Assembly: GCF_002043005.1 (NCBI RefSeq)
Contig: NZ_CP020330.1
Span: forward strand, 3,180,001 to 3,244,000
Reading direction: 5' to 3'
Source: Martelella mediterranea DSM 17316
GTDB lineage: Bacteria > Pseudomonadota > Alphaproteobacteria > Rhizobiales > Rhizobiaceae
DNA length: 64,000 nucleotides
Shown: positions 33,743 through 42,357 of the stretch, one piece after another
Position numbering within the stretch: the stretch's first letter is position 1
How the letters are laid out: every line of letters starts with the position of its first letter
Notes under the pieces: model-generated
Seen by the model: only the letters and a program-made list of their open reading frames with translations
What the model was told of the DNA's origin: nothing
Database searches by the model: none
Position numbers and translations under genes: made by a program

Positions 33743-35260
33743 CTACTCCGCAGCATCCCGCCGCTCGCCCGCATCCGCCGGCGCGTCGGGGGCGCCGCCT
33801 TCGGTCTTGGCGTCGAGATCCGGGAAGGCGACGACGCGTTTGCCGCCGGGCTCAGTGTGCAGCACGATCAGGCCCTGTTCCTCGAACCAGTCCAGGAAGC
33901 GGCGGGCGCGGCGGGCGGAATGGGTGCCGTAGGCGCGCGCGATGGTGGCGTCGGAGGGGCACGGTTCGCCGGTAAGGGCTGCCTTGGCCAACATCAGGAA
34001 CACGCCCTGAAGGTCGTCGGTGACATGCGGCGTCAGCGACAGCGCCATCTGCCAGGCCTCGCTTTCGGCCATGGCGTCGTCCACGCCGGAGCGGGCGATC
34101 GCCAGCCGGCGCCGGAAATCCGACATGGAAAGCGGCGCCCCAGAAATACGCTTCATGCGACCGCGCATCAGGAAATCCTGATAAAGCTCTGAATCGGAAC
34201 GGAAAGCCGATTCCTTTCCATCCGCGATTTCCGTCAGGGTCATCGTAATCCAGTCCTCCCGCTCCTCGTCGCTCATCGTGCTCGCGCGCGGGCCGCGCGT
34301 CGTCTCCGGCGCTGTATCGGCGGATTGGGAAAGCTGGTCGATGATATCCACGGTCGGGCGCGGACGGGGCGTGACCCGGCGCGGCGCGCTTGCCTGCCGG
34401 GCCAGATCCTCCGGATCGGGCGTGAAGATCAGGTCGTCGACATCCTCCGGCTTGTCGGGAAGCGGCATCAGCTTGGGGCTGGAGGAACGCGCCGAGGTTT
34501 CCACCGGTCCGATGATCACCTTGAGCGGGCGGCGCGACAGTGCCGGGCCCAGCGCCACGAAGTTACCGCGCTTGAGGTCGCGGAACTGTTCAGCCTGACG
34601 GCGATCCATGCCGAGCAGATCGGCGGCGCGCGCCATGTCGATGTCGAGAAAGGTCCGCCCCATCAGGAAGTTGGAGGCCTCGGCGGCGACGTTCTTTGCG
34701 AGCTTGGCGAGTCTCTGGGTGGCGATCACGCCGGCAAGCCCGCGCTTTCTGCCCCGGCACATCAGATTGGTCATGGCGCCGAGCGATTGCCGGCGCACCT
34801 CTTCGGGCACCTCGCCGCCGCCGGTAGGTGCAAACATCTGGGCCTCATCAACCACGGTCAACACCGGATACCAGTGGTCACGATCGGCATCGAACAGCGC
34901 GTTGAGGAAGGTCGCAGCCGTGCGCATCTGGTCCTCGATCTCCAGGCCTTCCAGCGTCAGAACGCAGGAGACGCGGTGCTGGCGGATGCGGTTGGCGATG
35001 CCGATCAGCTCGCCCTCGGAGCGCTCGCCATCGACCACGACATGGCCGAAGGCATCCGACAGCGTGACGAAATCGCCCTCGGGGTCGATCACCACCTGCT
35101 GCACCCATTTGGCGGATTGCTCGAGCAGGCGGCGCAGGAGATGAGACTTTCCGGAGCCGGAATTGCCCTGCACCAGAAGCCGGGTCGCCAGCAATTCCTC
35201 GATATCGAGACTGGCCACGTCACCGGTCGATGTCGTTCCCATATCGATGTCGACTTGCAC
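33743..35260 (-). CDS. HerA/DUF87-like ATP-binding protein
   Basis: Product of 505 residues from a GTG start. Walker A GNSGSGKS at residues 32-39 and Walker B LTVVDEAQMF near 135 place it with FtsK/HerA-type hexameric translocases (DUF87). Beyond the motor, a proline-rich linker (about 260-310) leads to a C-terminal region resembling a winged helix (SDATIARAYGTHSARRARRFL) near residue 435. Classic HerA works with NurA nuclease in archaea; no nuclease gene is adjacent here. Function in rhizobia is unknown. Confidence 0.75.
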   Translation of the reverse strand: MQVDIDMGTTSTGDVASLDIEELLATRLLVQGNSGSGKSHLLRRLLEQSAKWVQQVVIDPEGDFVTLSDAFGHVVVDGERSEGELIGIANRIRQHRVSCVLTLEGLEIEDQMRTAATFLNALFDADRDHWYPVLTVVDEAQMFAPTGGGEVPEEVRRQSLGAMTNLMCRGRKRGLAGVIATQRLAKLAKNVAAEASNFLMGRTFLDIDMARAADLLGMDRRQAEQFRDLKRGNFVALGPALSRRPLKVIIGPVETSARSSSPKLMPLPDKPEDVDDLIFTPDPEDLARQASAPRRVTPRPRPTVDIIDQLSQSADTAPETTRGPRASTMSDEEREDWITMTLTEIADGKESAFRSDSELYQDFLMRGRMKRISGAPLSMSDFRRRLAIARSGVDDAMAESEAWQMALSLTPHVTDDLQGVFLMLAKAALTGEPCPSDATIARAYGTHSARRARRFLDWFEEQGLIVLHTEPGGKRVVAFPDLDAKTEGGAPDAPADAGERRDAAE

Positions 35261-35398
35261 TTCGCCTTCACCTTCGTTTCGGATGGATTTGTCAGAGCCT
35301 GCCGGAGGCCTGCGGACGCGGATATCCGCCTAGCCTGCTATAGCAGGTCGGTGCGGGCGCGGTCGTGCCGCGGCGGGCGTTACCCACAGCTTTCCGCC

Positions 35399-36115
35399 TC
35401 ATGCGACGATGCGCAGCACCGCCGGGTCAATCGCGAAGGTGGCGGCAAAGCCCGCCTGCCCTTCCCGCGTCAACGTCAGCGCCCGGCCATCCCGCGCCGG
35501 GCGCAGCCAATGGCGCTCGCGGCAACGCGCGAGCATGGCGGCGCCCAGCCAGCCGCCGATATGGTGGCGGCGCTCGCTCCAGTCGAGGCAGGTGCGGCAC
35601 AGCGCCCGCCGGCTTTTCCGGGCGTCTTCAAGCTGCACCCCGAACTCGCAGAGGAAAGCCCGGCCCTTTTCGGTTACCAGCCCCGCCGGGCCGTCGAATT
35701 CCAGGCATCCCGTTTTCACCAGCGAATCGGCAATGCCGACGGCAATCGCGCCAGCCATGTGGTCGTAGCAGGTGCGTGCCACCCGCATCGCCTCGTCCTT
35801 CGGGCCGGTTGGGCGATAGCGCGCCGGACCGGCCGTCGAAAGCAGGCTCAGATGCTCCAGCGTCTCGGCCACATCGGCGGAAGCGAGCCGGAAATAGCGG
35901 TGCCTGCCCTGTTTTTCGACCGCCACCAGCGCGCCATCCACAAGACGGGCCAGATGGCCGCTCGCGGTCTGCGGCGTGACGCCTGCGACGCCGGCAAGCT
36001 CGCCGGCGGTCAGCGCCTTGCCGCCGAGCAGCGCGGACAGAATGTTCGCCCGCGCGACATCGCCGATCAGGGCAGCGATGGAAGCGAGCGTGTTTGCGGA
36101 AACCGTGTTCGTCAT
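35399..36115 (-). CDS. ArsR-family transcriptional regulator
   Basis: Product of 238 residues. The first 95 form a winged-helix domain (IGDVARANILSALLGGKALTAGELA ... TPQTASGHLARLVDG) of the ArsR type; the remaining 140 are a C-terminal extension containing Cys residues in ARTCYDHMAG and LCRTCLDW, which might bind a ligand or metal. Divergent from the gene disrupted by the ISAs1 element. Confidence 0.85.
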   Translation of the reverse strand: MTNTVSANTLASIAALIGDVARANILSALLGGKALTAGELAGVAGVTPQTASGHLARLVDGALVAVEKQGRHRYFRLASADVAETLEHLSLLSTAGPARYRPTGPKDEAMRVARTCYDHMAGAIAVGIADSLVKTGCLEFDGPAGLVTEKGRAFLCEFGVQLEDARKSRRALCRTCLDWSERRHHIGGWLGAAMLARCRERHWLRPARDGRALTLTREGQAGFAATFAIDPAVLRIVA

Positions 36116-36240
36116 GGGCCCAATCTAGCACCGGGGACACGCGTCGTCATCGCCGATCGTTTCGGTGACGACCGAAGCAAAGGGCGAGACGACGGCATAA
36201 ACCTTCCCGAAAACGAGAGGATACCCCCATGACCGACTCC

Positions 36241-36250
36241 GCCCCGGCCC
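36241..36250. repeat. left target-site duplication of ISAs1 element
   Basis: GCCCCGGCCC, identical to 37417-37426 on the other side of the element. Confidence 0.9.
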
Positions 36251-37416
36251 CAGGGGAATCGCGTATGGCTTTTAAGCTATTGAATATTTGACGCAAATCG
36301 ATTCATCTTCAGCCTTTCTGTTGTGGAGGGTTGGATGGACGGATTTGCGTCTCTTTTCGGGTCGGTTCCGGACCCTCGGGCGGCCAATGTCCGCTATTCG
36401 CTGAACAGCGTTTTGTTCATTGCCTTGGCCGCGGTGCTGTGCGGGGCCGAAACCTGTCAGGACATGGCCGACTTTGGCGTCTCCAAGCACAAGCTTTTGA
36501 AGGAGATCGTGCCTCTGCCTTACGGCACTCCCAGTCACGACGTTTTCTCGAATGTTTTCAGACATATCGACCCTGAGGCTTTCGAAACGGTCTTTGCACG
36601 CTTCGCGCAGGCTTTCGCAAAATCCATCAGCGGCGTCATCGCCATCGACGGCAAGGCCGTGCGCGGGGCCTACAAACGCGGCGACAAGGCCTCGCCCCTG
36701 CATCTGGTCAACATCTGGGCCGCCGACCAGCGCATGGTCATCGGCCAGCAGCTCGCGCCGGGCCGCAGTGAAGTCAAAGGCGTTCTGCAAGCTCTTTCAT
36801 GCTTGTCGCTGGATGGCTGCATCGTCACGGCTGACGCGCTGCATTGCAGGGCAGACACAGCCTCTGCCATTCTCAAGACCGGCGCCGACTATGCGCTTGC
36901 ACTCAAGGGCAACCAACCGGGCCTTCTCAACCGGGCGATCGCCCTGCTTGAAAAGGAAAGCAACCCCGACAGAGCCGAAAAGGCCGATGGCAAGGCCCAT
37001 GACAGAACCGAAACCCGACGCGCCGTCATCGTCAAGGCGGAAGGAATGGATTTTCCCGGCGTCAAGGCGATCGCACGGCTTGAAAGCATCCGGGTGGAGC
37101 CCGATGGCCGGCAAACGCGTCACATCCGACATTTCCTGCTGTCCAGGTCAGTCAGCGCTACCGCCTTTCTGGACATCGCCAGAGCGCACTGGACGATCGA
37201 GAACCAACTGCACTGGGTGCTCGACGTCGCCTTCTGCGAAGACGCCGCCAGAAACCGAAAGGATCACGGGCCCCGGAACCTCTCGATCCTTCGCAAGCTC
37301 GCTCTCAACATCATCCGACACCACCCGGACAAGGCGTCCATCCGGCGCAAAATGAAAAAAGCCGGATGGGACGATACCTTCCTAATCTCAATGATCGCTC
37401 ATATGCGATAGCCCTG
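36251..37416 (+). mobile_element. ISAs1-family insertion sequence, complete
   Basis: A 1166-bp element. The left end CAGGGGAATCGCGTATG and the right end read inward CAGGGCTATCGCATATG match at 14 of 17 positions. It carries one intact transposase gene and is flanked by 10-bp direct repeats. The perfect duplication and clean reconstruction of the host gene argue for a recent insertion. Confidence 0.92.
36335..37411 (+). CDS. ISAs1-family transposase
   Basis: Product of 358 residues from an ATG with GGAGG upstream (a GTG at 36323 would add four residues). The N-terminal DDE_Tnp_1-associated domain (SLFGSVPDPRAANVRY) precedes a DDE domain with Asp in AIDGKAVRG, Asp in TADALHC and Glu in TIENQLHWVLDVAF. 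Length and motif spacing are typical of the family. The stop codon is five bases from the right end. It looks intact. Confidence 0.93.
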   Translation: MDGFASLFGSVPDPRAANVRYSLNSVLFIALAAVLCGAETCQDMADFGVSKHKLLKEIVPLPYGTPSHDVFSNVFRHIDPEAFETVFARFAQAFAKSISGVIAIDGKAVRGAYKRGDKASPLHLVNIWAADQRMVIGQQLAPGRSEVKGVLQALSCLSLDGCIVTADALHCRADTASAILKTGADYALALKGNQPGLLNRAIALLEKESNPDRAEKADGKAHDRTETRRAVIVKAEGMDFPGVKAIARLESIRVEPDGRQTRHIRHFLLSRSVSATAFLDIARAHWTIENQLHWVLDVAFCEDAARNRKDHGPRNLSILRKLALNIIRHHPDKASIRRKMKKAGWDDTFLISMIAHMR

Positions 37417-37426
37417 GCCCCGGCCC
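37417..37426. repeat. right target-site duplication of ISAs1 element
   Basis: GCCCCGGCCC, identical to 36241-36250. Confidence 0.9.
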
Positions 37427-37630
37427 GGAGCCTTGCCCGCTTCAGCGCCATCCGCCGCGCCGCCGGGCTTATGATCCACACCCTGTTCATTCGCTGGCCG
37501 CAGCGGCGGCGCCAGCGGATGGATCTGCTTGAACTATCGGACGACCACCTGAAGGATATCGGCGTCACGCCGGCGGAGGCCCGCAGGGAAGCCGGCCGGC
37601 CATTCTGGGACTGAGCAGCCCGCGACACCC

Positions 37631-38083
37631 TCAGTCTTTCGGCCGCTCGCCCTCGGCCTTTGCGGCCAGAAAGGCCGCAAAGGCCCTCAACGTATCTTCG
37701 GAGACATGGTGTTCTATGCCCTCGGCATCGAGTTCGGCCGCTTCCGCCGGCACACCGATGGCCAGCAGCAGATCGTGCACGATCCGGTGGCGTTGCCGCG
37801 CCTTTTCGGCCATCGCCTCGCCCGCCGGCGTCAGGAACACGCCGCGATAGGGGCGCGAGGTCGCAAGCCCCTCGCGTTTCAGCCGCGCCACCGCCTTGGT
37901 GGCCGTCGGGTGGGCGACCCCCATGGAACGGGCGATATCGGCGATCCGCGCCTCGCCGTGTTCGGCCATCAGCTCGGCGATCAGCTCGGTATAGTCTTCC
38001 AGAAGCGCGCTGGCGCGCTCGGACCGCGCCTTGGAGAACCGGTCGGCGGCGTCGCAATCGGATGGTTTTTGATCGTCGCTCAC
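37631..38083 (-). CDS. mntR: manganese-responsive regulator MntR (DtxR family)
   Basis: Product of 150 residues from a GTG with GGGAG upstream. It has the winged-helix block GEARIADIARSMGVAHPTATKAVARL and the metal-binding dimerisation helix EKARQRHRIVHDLLLAIGV ... DAEGIEHHVS with the Glu/His ligands of the MntR group. It should repress mntH when Mn2+ is abundant. It is divergent from mntH, with a matching operator in between. A longer frame up to 38221 has no support. Confidence 0.92.
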   Translation of the reverse strand: MSDDQKPSDCDAADRFSKARSERASALLEDYTELIAELMAEHGEARIADIARSMGVAHPTATKAVARLKREGLATSRPYRGVFLTPAGEAMAEKARQRHRIVHDLLLAIGVPAEAAELDAEGIEHHVSEDTLRAFAAFLAAKAEGERPKD

Positions 38084-38220
38084 CGGTCGCTCCCTGAATT
38101 GCAGGATCAATCTGTAGCCGAGGGTAAATTGTTGTCGTGTTCTTGTATCCGGTGGCGGCTGACAAGGCAAATCACCATTGGCGGATGGCCTTGATCGCGC
38201 CATGATAACGACGATTGACA

Positions 38221-38243
38221 AAAGTGTAGCCTAGGCTATATTT
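38221..38243. promoter_or_regulatory. MntR operator upstream of mntH
   Basis: The dyad GTGTAGC-CTAG-GCTATAT, flanked by AAA and TTT, resembles the E. coli MntR box (AAACATAGC-N4-GCTATGTTT): the right half agrees at eight of nine positions, the left half less well. It is 25 nt before mntH and 138 nt from mntR. Confidence 0.75.
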
Positions 38244-38267
38244 TTAATAATTCCAAACTCGTCCAAC

Positions 38268-39593
38268 ATGTCTCGCCCCATGACTGATCTGAAAACCAAG
38301 CGCCGCTCGCTCACGGACAGGACCAATACGGCCATCGAGCAAGCGCTCGCCTCCGGGCGGGTGCGGCCGAAATCGGCCCTGCTTTTTGTCGGCCCGGCAG
38401 TGATCGCCGCGATCGCCTATGTCGATCCCGGCAATTACGCGACCAATATCCAGGCCGGCGCGGGCTATGGCTATACCCTGCTCTGGGTGGTGCTGTTCGC
38501 CAATCTGGTCGCCATGCTGTTTCAGGCGCTGTCGGCCAAGCTCGGCATCGTGACCGGGCGGAATCTAGCCGAAGTCTGTCGCGATGAATTTTCGAAACCG
38601 GTCGTTATCCTGCTCTGGATCGTCAGCGAGATCGCGGCGATGGCGACCGATCTGGCCGAATTCCTCGGCGGGGCGATCGGGCTTGCGCTGCTGTTCAACA
38701 TGCCGCTGATGGCTGGCATGGGCGTCACCGCCGTCGTCACCTACGGCATTCTGCTGTTCGAGCGGCGCGGATTCCGGCCGATGGAGCTGATCATCGGTTC
38801 CATGATCGGGGTGATCGGGCTTTGCTACATCATCGAGCTTTTCATCGCGCCCGTGGCCTGGGGCGAGGCGACGACGGGCCTTTTTCGCCCAGCCATTCCC
38901 GATGCCACGGCGCTGGCGATTGCCGTCGGCATTATCGGCGCCACCGTCATGCCGCATGCAGTCTACCTCCATTCCGGCCTCACCCAGCACCGGGTTGCGG
39001 TCAAGAACGAGACCGAACGCCGGCGGGTGCTGCGGTTTTCCAATATCGAAGTGGTGGCGGCGCTCGCGGTGGCGGGCGTCGTCAACATGGCGATGGTGAT
39101 GATGGCCGCGGGGGCGTTTCACAAGGGCCACAGCGAGGTCGCCGAAATCGAGACCGCCTACCATATGCTCACGCCCCTGCTCGGCGGCGCTGCGGCAGCC
39201 GTCTTCCTGATCTCGCTGATCGCATCGGGCATTTCCAGCTCCGTTGTCGGCACCATGGCGGGGCAGATGATCATGCAGGGTTTCGTCGGCTTCCGGATCC
39301 CGATCTGGCTGCGCCGTCTGATTACCATGCTGCCGGCCTTCGTGGTCGTTGCCCTTGGCGTCAACGCAACCCAGGCGCTGGTCGTCAGCCAGATCATCCT
39401 TTCGATCGCGCTGCCGGTGCCGATGATCTCGCTGGTGATCTTCACCCGCAATCGCAAGATCATGGGCGAGTATGCCAATGGCCGCCTCGTCGGCGCGCTC
39501 GCCATCCTCGCCGCGATCGCCGTGCTCAGCCTCAACTTCGTCCTGCTCGCCCAGACCTTCGGCGTGCCGATCCCGGGGCTGGCGGCCGGGTGA
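38268..39593 (+). CDS. mntH: Nramp-family manganese transporter MntH
   Basis: Product of 441 residues with about 11 membrane helices. The metal-site motif DPGNYATN in helix 1 and MPHAVYLHS in helix 6 are intact; the latter holds the Met that favours Mn2+/Fe2+ over Ca2+. It imports Mn2+ with protons across the inner membrane. Two nearby ATGs (38268 and 38280) are possible starts. Regulated by MntR through the upstream dyad. It ends four bases from the convergent tetR. Confidence 0.95.
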   Translation: MSRPMTDLKTKRRSLTDRTNTAIEQALASGRVRPKSALLFVGPAVIAAIAYVDPGNYATNIQAGAGYGYTLLWVVLFANLVAMLFQALSAKLGIVTGRNLAEVCRDEFSKPVVILLWIVSEIAAMATDLAEFLGGAIGLALLFNMPLMAGMGVTAVVTYGILLFERRGFRPMELIIGSMIGVIGLCYIIELFIAPVAWGEATTGLFRPAIPDATALAIAVGIIGATVMPHAVYLHSGLTQHRVAVKNETERRRVLRFSNIEVVAALAVAGVVNMAMVMMAAGAFHKGHSEVAEIETAYHMLTPLLGGAAAAVFLISLIASGISSSVVGTMAGQMIMQGFVGFRIPIWLRRLITMLPAFVVVALGVNATQALVVSQIILSIALPVPMISLVIFTRNRKIMGEYANGRLVGALAILAAIAVLSLNFVLLAQTFGVPIPGLAAG

Positions 39594-39597
39594 GGCC

Positions 39598-40161
39598 TTA
39601 AAGCCCGTTGATCCACATCTTCAGCCGCGCGCCTTCGCGCGCCAGAAGCTCGGGGTTGCGGGCGTTCTGCGCCAACAACGAACCCCCTTGCAGCGATGAC
39701 TGCAGTTGCAGCGCCAGCGCCTCGACATCATCGCTGTGCCCCATCTCTCCAAACTGTTCGGCCATCCATTCCATTGGAGCGGCCAGCAGCGGAAAGGCTT
39801 CCACCGCCGCCTTGTCGCCGGCCTTCAGAAGCTCGGCGCTCAACGAACCCGCGGGGCAGCCTCTCAAGGCGATCTCCCCGGCATTGCCGACGGTCTTGTT
39901 GACGAAAGCGACGAGCCGGGCCTTGGGCGATGGCAATGCGGCCAGTTCCGCCTTGAGGCTTTCGAACTGGCCCTTATGGTGGTCGAGGATCGCGGTGGCG
40001 ATGTCGTCCTTGGTCTTGAAGTAATAATAGACATTGCCGAGGGGCACGCCGGATTCCCGCGCGATGTCGGCGATCGTCGTGCGGGTATAGCCCTGCCGGT
40101 AGGCGAGATTGACCGCCGCCTCCACCAGCCGTTCGCGTTTTCCCATGTCCTTCCTGCTCAT
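39598..40161 (-). CDS. TetR/AcrR-family transcriptional regulator
   Basis: Product of 187 residues. The N-terminal HTH is clear (TRTTIADIARESGVPLGNVYYYFKTK). The C-terminal ligand domain is of the type found in AcuR/YxaF-like regulators (Cys in RGCPAGSLSAEL). Two start ATGs (40161, 40146) both have AGGAA-type sites. No divergent target gene is present; it may control itself and distant genes through the dyads at 40279-40316. Confidence 0.87.
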   Translation of the reverse strand: MSRKDMGKRERLVEAAVNLAYRQGYTRTTIADIARESGVPLGNVYYYFKTKDDIATAILDHHKGQFESLKAELAALPSPKARLVAFVNKTVGNAGEIALRGCPAGSLSAELLKAGDKAAVEAFPLLAAPMEWMAEQFGEMGHSDDVEALALQLQSSLQGGSLLAQNARNPELLAREGARLKMWINGL

Positions 40162-40278
40162 AAGTCTTTCCTACTTACTCCAGCCTCACCCTGCGGTGTT
40201 GTTTCCGCTCTGGCTCATATGAGCCCTCAACCTGCCTGCCAAGCCGACTGTGTTCCAATCGGCGACGGCTCAAACTTA

Positions 40279-40316
40279 TGAGTTGAGTAACTAACTTATA
40301 TAAGTTGGTCAACTCA
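40279..40316. promoter_or_regulatory. nested inverted repeats, candidate TetR operator
   Basis: Perfect 14-nt palindrome AACTTATATAAGTT (40293-40306), enclosed by TGAGTTGA (40279-40286) and TCAACTCA (40309-40316), with centres only 2 nt apart. It lies 118 nt upstream of the tetR start. The A+T content contrasts with the neighbourhood, so a promoter here is likely. Confidence 0.55.
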
Positions 40317-40367
40317 CTAATACATTGACGCAAGAGGATGCGACCGCCCTCTCCCCCCCCCCTATTC

Positions 40368-40522
40368 GACGTCATCCTCGGGCTCGACCCGAGGATCGAG
40401 GCAGCGCGCGTCAAAATCGACGGCTGTGGTGGCTCGCTTACGGGCGACATGAGGTAAAGCGTGCAGATACTGGCGCAGCAGGCGTGCTTGAATGCTCGCG
40501 TCAAGCACGAGCATGACCCATC
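40368..40522. repeat. palindromic repeat, family B copy 3 (expanded)
   Basis: Left hairpin GTCATCCTCGGGCTCGAC / CCGAGGAT and right hairpin ATGCTCGCGTCAAGCACGAGCAT are separated by about 75 nt more than in copy 2. After it, GATTCAGCAAGAC is shared with the tail of copy 2. Confidence 0.7.
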
Positions 40523-40628
40523 GAAAGATAACGATTCAGCAAGACATCATGGCCACATCGCAGAGGCACCGCGCCACACGGGAGTCGTCGGGCCACACAG
40601 GAGCCAACCTGCCCCCGATTGCAGTCGT

Positions 40629-41438
40629 TCACCCCGCCCGGCGCGCGGCGATCTTGAGGCCGAAGCCCTGCATCAGCCGCACGGTTTCCGGGCGCAGGTT
40701 TTCGCCGGTGAAGATCACGAAGTCATGGTTCGGGCCGCCATCGGCGGCGGCCGTCGATGAGCCCAGCACGCGTTTGGCCTGCATGGCGATCGCCTCGGCG
40801 GGATTGAGCCAGTCCACCGGCCAGGGGGCGAGCTTGCGGAAGCGGTTGGCGAGGAACGGATAGTGGGTGCAGGCCAGCACCACGATATCGGTGCGCCTGC
40901 TCTCCTCCTCGACGAAACAGGGCGCGATTTCCGCCCAGAGCGCCGAATCGGCCACCGCGATGCCGCAGATATAGTCTTCCGCCAGCGCCGCCAGATAGCG
41001 CGAGCCGACGAGGCGGGCGTGGCAGTGCGTGGCGAAACTCTCGATCAGCCCCTTGGTGTAGTCGCGCTTCACCGTCACGGGCGTTGCGAGCACGGAAATC
41101 AGGCCGGAGGCGGTGCGTTCCGCGGCCGGCTTGATCGCGGGCACGGTGCCCACGAAATCGGTTTCCGGGAAGCGTTCGCGCAGGGCCGCGCCGGCAAGCG
41201 TGAAGGCCGTGTTGCAGGCGATGATCACGCAGGCCGGGCGGATTTCCTCCAGCAACTGCGCGAAAAGACGAAGCAGATGATCCAGCAGCGCCTCTTCCTG
41301 CCAGTCGCCATAGGGGAAGGCGGCGTTATCGGCGATATAGACGAATCGGCGCTCCGGCATCAGCATGCGGGCCTCCCGCAGCACGGTCAGCCCGCCAATG
41401 CCGGAATCGAAGATCAGAACCGGGCCGTCATCGCTCAT
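40629..41438 (-). CDS. murI: glutamate racemase
   Basis: Product of 269 residues. It makes D-glutamate for peptidoglycan. The FDSGIGGLTVLREA start, the catalytic Cys in IACNTA and the second in LACTHYPFL are present. An ATG three codons upstream (41447) is possible; AGGATGG favours 41438. The start overlaps the end of trmJ by 11 nt, so the two are coupled. Confidence 0.95.
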   Translation of the reverse strand: MSDDGPVLIFDSGIGGLTVLREARMLMPERRFVYIADNAAFPYGDWQEEALLDHLLRLFAQLLEEIRPACVIIACNTAFTLAGAALRERFPETDFVGTVPAIKPAAERTASGLISVLATPVTVKRDYTKGLIESFATHCHARLVGSRYLAALAEDYICGIAVADSALWAEIAPCFVEEESRRTDIVVLACTHYPFLANRFRKLAPWPVDWLNPAEAIAMQAKRVLGSSTAAADGGPNHDFVIFTGENLRPETVRLMQGFGLKIAARRAG

Positions 41439-42225
41439 CGCCGCCATCCTGGCCGCGCGGGTTCTTGCGGGTATAGCGATCGAGCGCGGAAATCACCCCG
41501 CGCACCACATGAATTTCCTGCGCGCTCATCGCCCTGCGGGTAAAGACTGCGCGCAGATTGTCGATCATTTTAGGCTTTTTGTCGGCGGGACGGAAATATC
41601 CCCGCGCGTCGAGCGCTTCCTCGAGATGGCCGAACATGCCGAACAGGTTTTCCTTGGTCGCCGGCGTCTGCTCGACGGCCTGAAACGGCGTCGCGCTTTC
41701 GTCCTCCATGCCGGATTTCATCCACTCATAGGACATCAGCAGCACGGCCTGGGCGATGTTGAGCGAGGCGAAGGCGGGGTTGACCGGGAAGGTCACGATC
41801 TCGTCGGCAAGCGCCACCTCCTCGTTCTTCAGCCCCCAGCGTTCGCGCCCGAACAGGATGCCCGAGCGCTCCCCTGCCCGGTGGCGCGCGCGCAGCGTAT
41901 CGGCGGCAACCGTCGGCCCGCGCACCGGCTTGAAGCCGTCGCGGCTGCGGGCGGTGGTGGCGTAGACGAAATTGAGGTCGGCGACAGCGTCTTCCAGACG
42001 ATCGAACACCTGAACGCCGTCGATCACGTGATCGGCCTTGGAGGCGGCGGAGCGCGCGCTGTCGCTCGGCCAGCCATCGCGCGGCTCGACGAGACGCAGT
42101 TCGGCGAGACCGAAATTCGCCATGGCGCGCGCCACCATGCCGATATTCTCGCCGAGCTGCGGATTGACCAGAATGATCACGGGGCCTTCCGCCAGAAGCG
42201 GACGCTCGCTGTTCGTGCCTGCCAT
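41428..42225 (-). CDS. trmJ: tRNA (cytidine/uridine-2'-O-)-methyltransferase TrmJ-like
   Basis: Product of 265 residues of the SPOUT class. The knot-forming motifs are visible: NPQLGENIGMVARAMANFGL near the start, GILFGRERWGLKNEE in the middle, and PAFASLNIAQAVLLMSYEW. TrmJ methylates the ribose of position 32 in several tRNAs. A C-terminal extension after residue 170 matches the family. First gene of a pair with murI. Confidence 0.92.
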   Translation of the reverse strand: MAGTNSERPLLAEGPVIILVNPQLGENIGMVARAMANFGLAELRLVEPRDGWPSDSARSAASKADHVIDGVQVFDRLEDAVADLNFVYATTARSRDGFKPVRGPTVAADTLRARHRAGERSGILFGRERWGLKNEEVALADEIVTFPVNPAFASLNIAQAVLLMSYEWMKSGMEDESATPFQAVEQTPATKENLFGMFGHLEEALDARGYFRPADKKPKMIDNLRAVFTRRAMSAQEIHVVRGVISALDRYTRKNPRGQDGGDER

Positions 42226-42357
42226 ATTCTATCTGCCTTAATCTGTCCTTCGGCTTATCGCTCTCGCGCAGGGCGAATGCAAGAAAAACGCGGCAAATGC
42301 CCACAGCTGTTCCGCCCGGACCTTGGCGATGACCACCAGTCGCGCTATGGCTTCGAC

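Larger units (their letters stand above)
36229..37614 (+). pseudogene. DUF1127 family small protein, split by ISAs1 element
   Basis: GAGAGGA precedes an ATG at 36229, and seven codons (MTDSAPA) run into the left end of an insertion sequence. Removing 36251-37426 (the element plus one copy of the 10-bp target duplication) restores an uninterrupted 69-residue frame that ends at 37614. The restored protein has the Arg-rich N-terminus and the LLELSDDHLKDIGVTPAEA block of DUF1127. Such proteins are small, basic and in some bacteria affect phosphate and carbon metabolism through RNA. It is inactive as it stands. Confidence 0.9.
40162..40628. other. 467-nt non-coding stretch with operator-like dyads and repeat B copy 3
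   Basis: It holds the nested dyads at 40279-40316 and the family B repeat at 40368-40522, plus a run of C residues near 40352-40361. No convincing gene was found on either strand. Confidence 0.6.

Noticed and set aside
41365..42357. Extension of the recQ frame over trmJ
   Set aside because: The conserved RecQ start is at 42358 and the upstream codons are antisense to trmJ.
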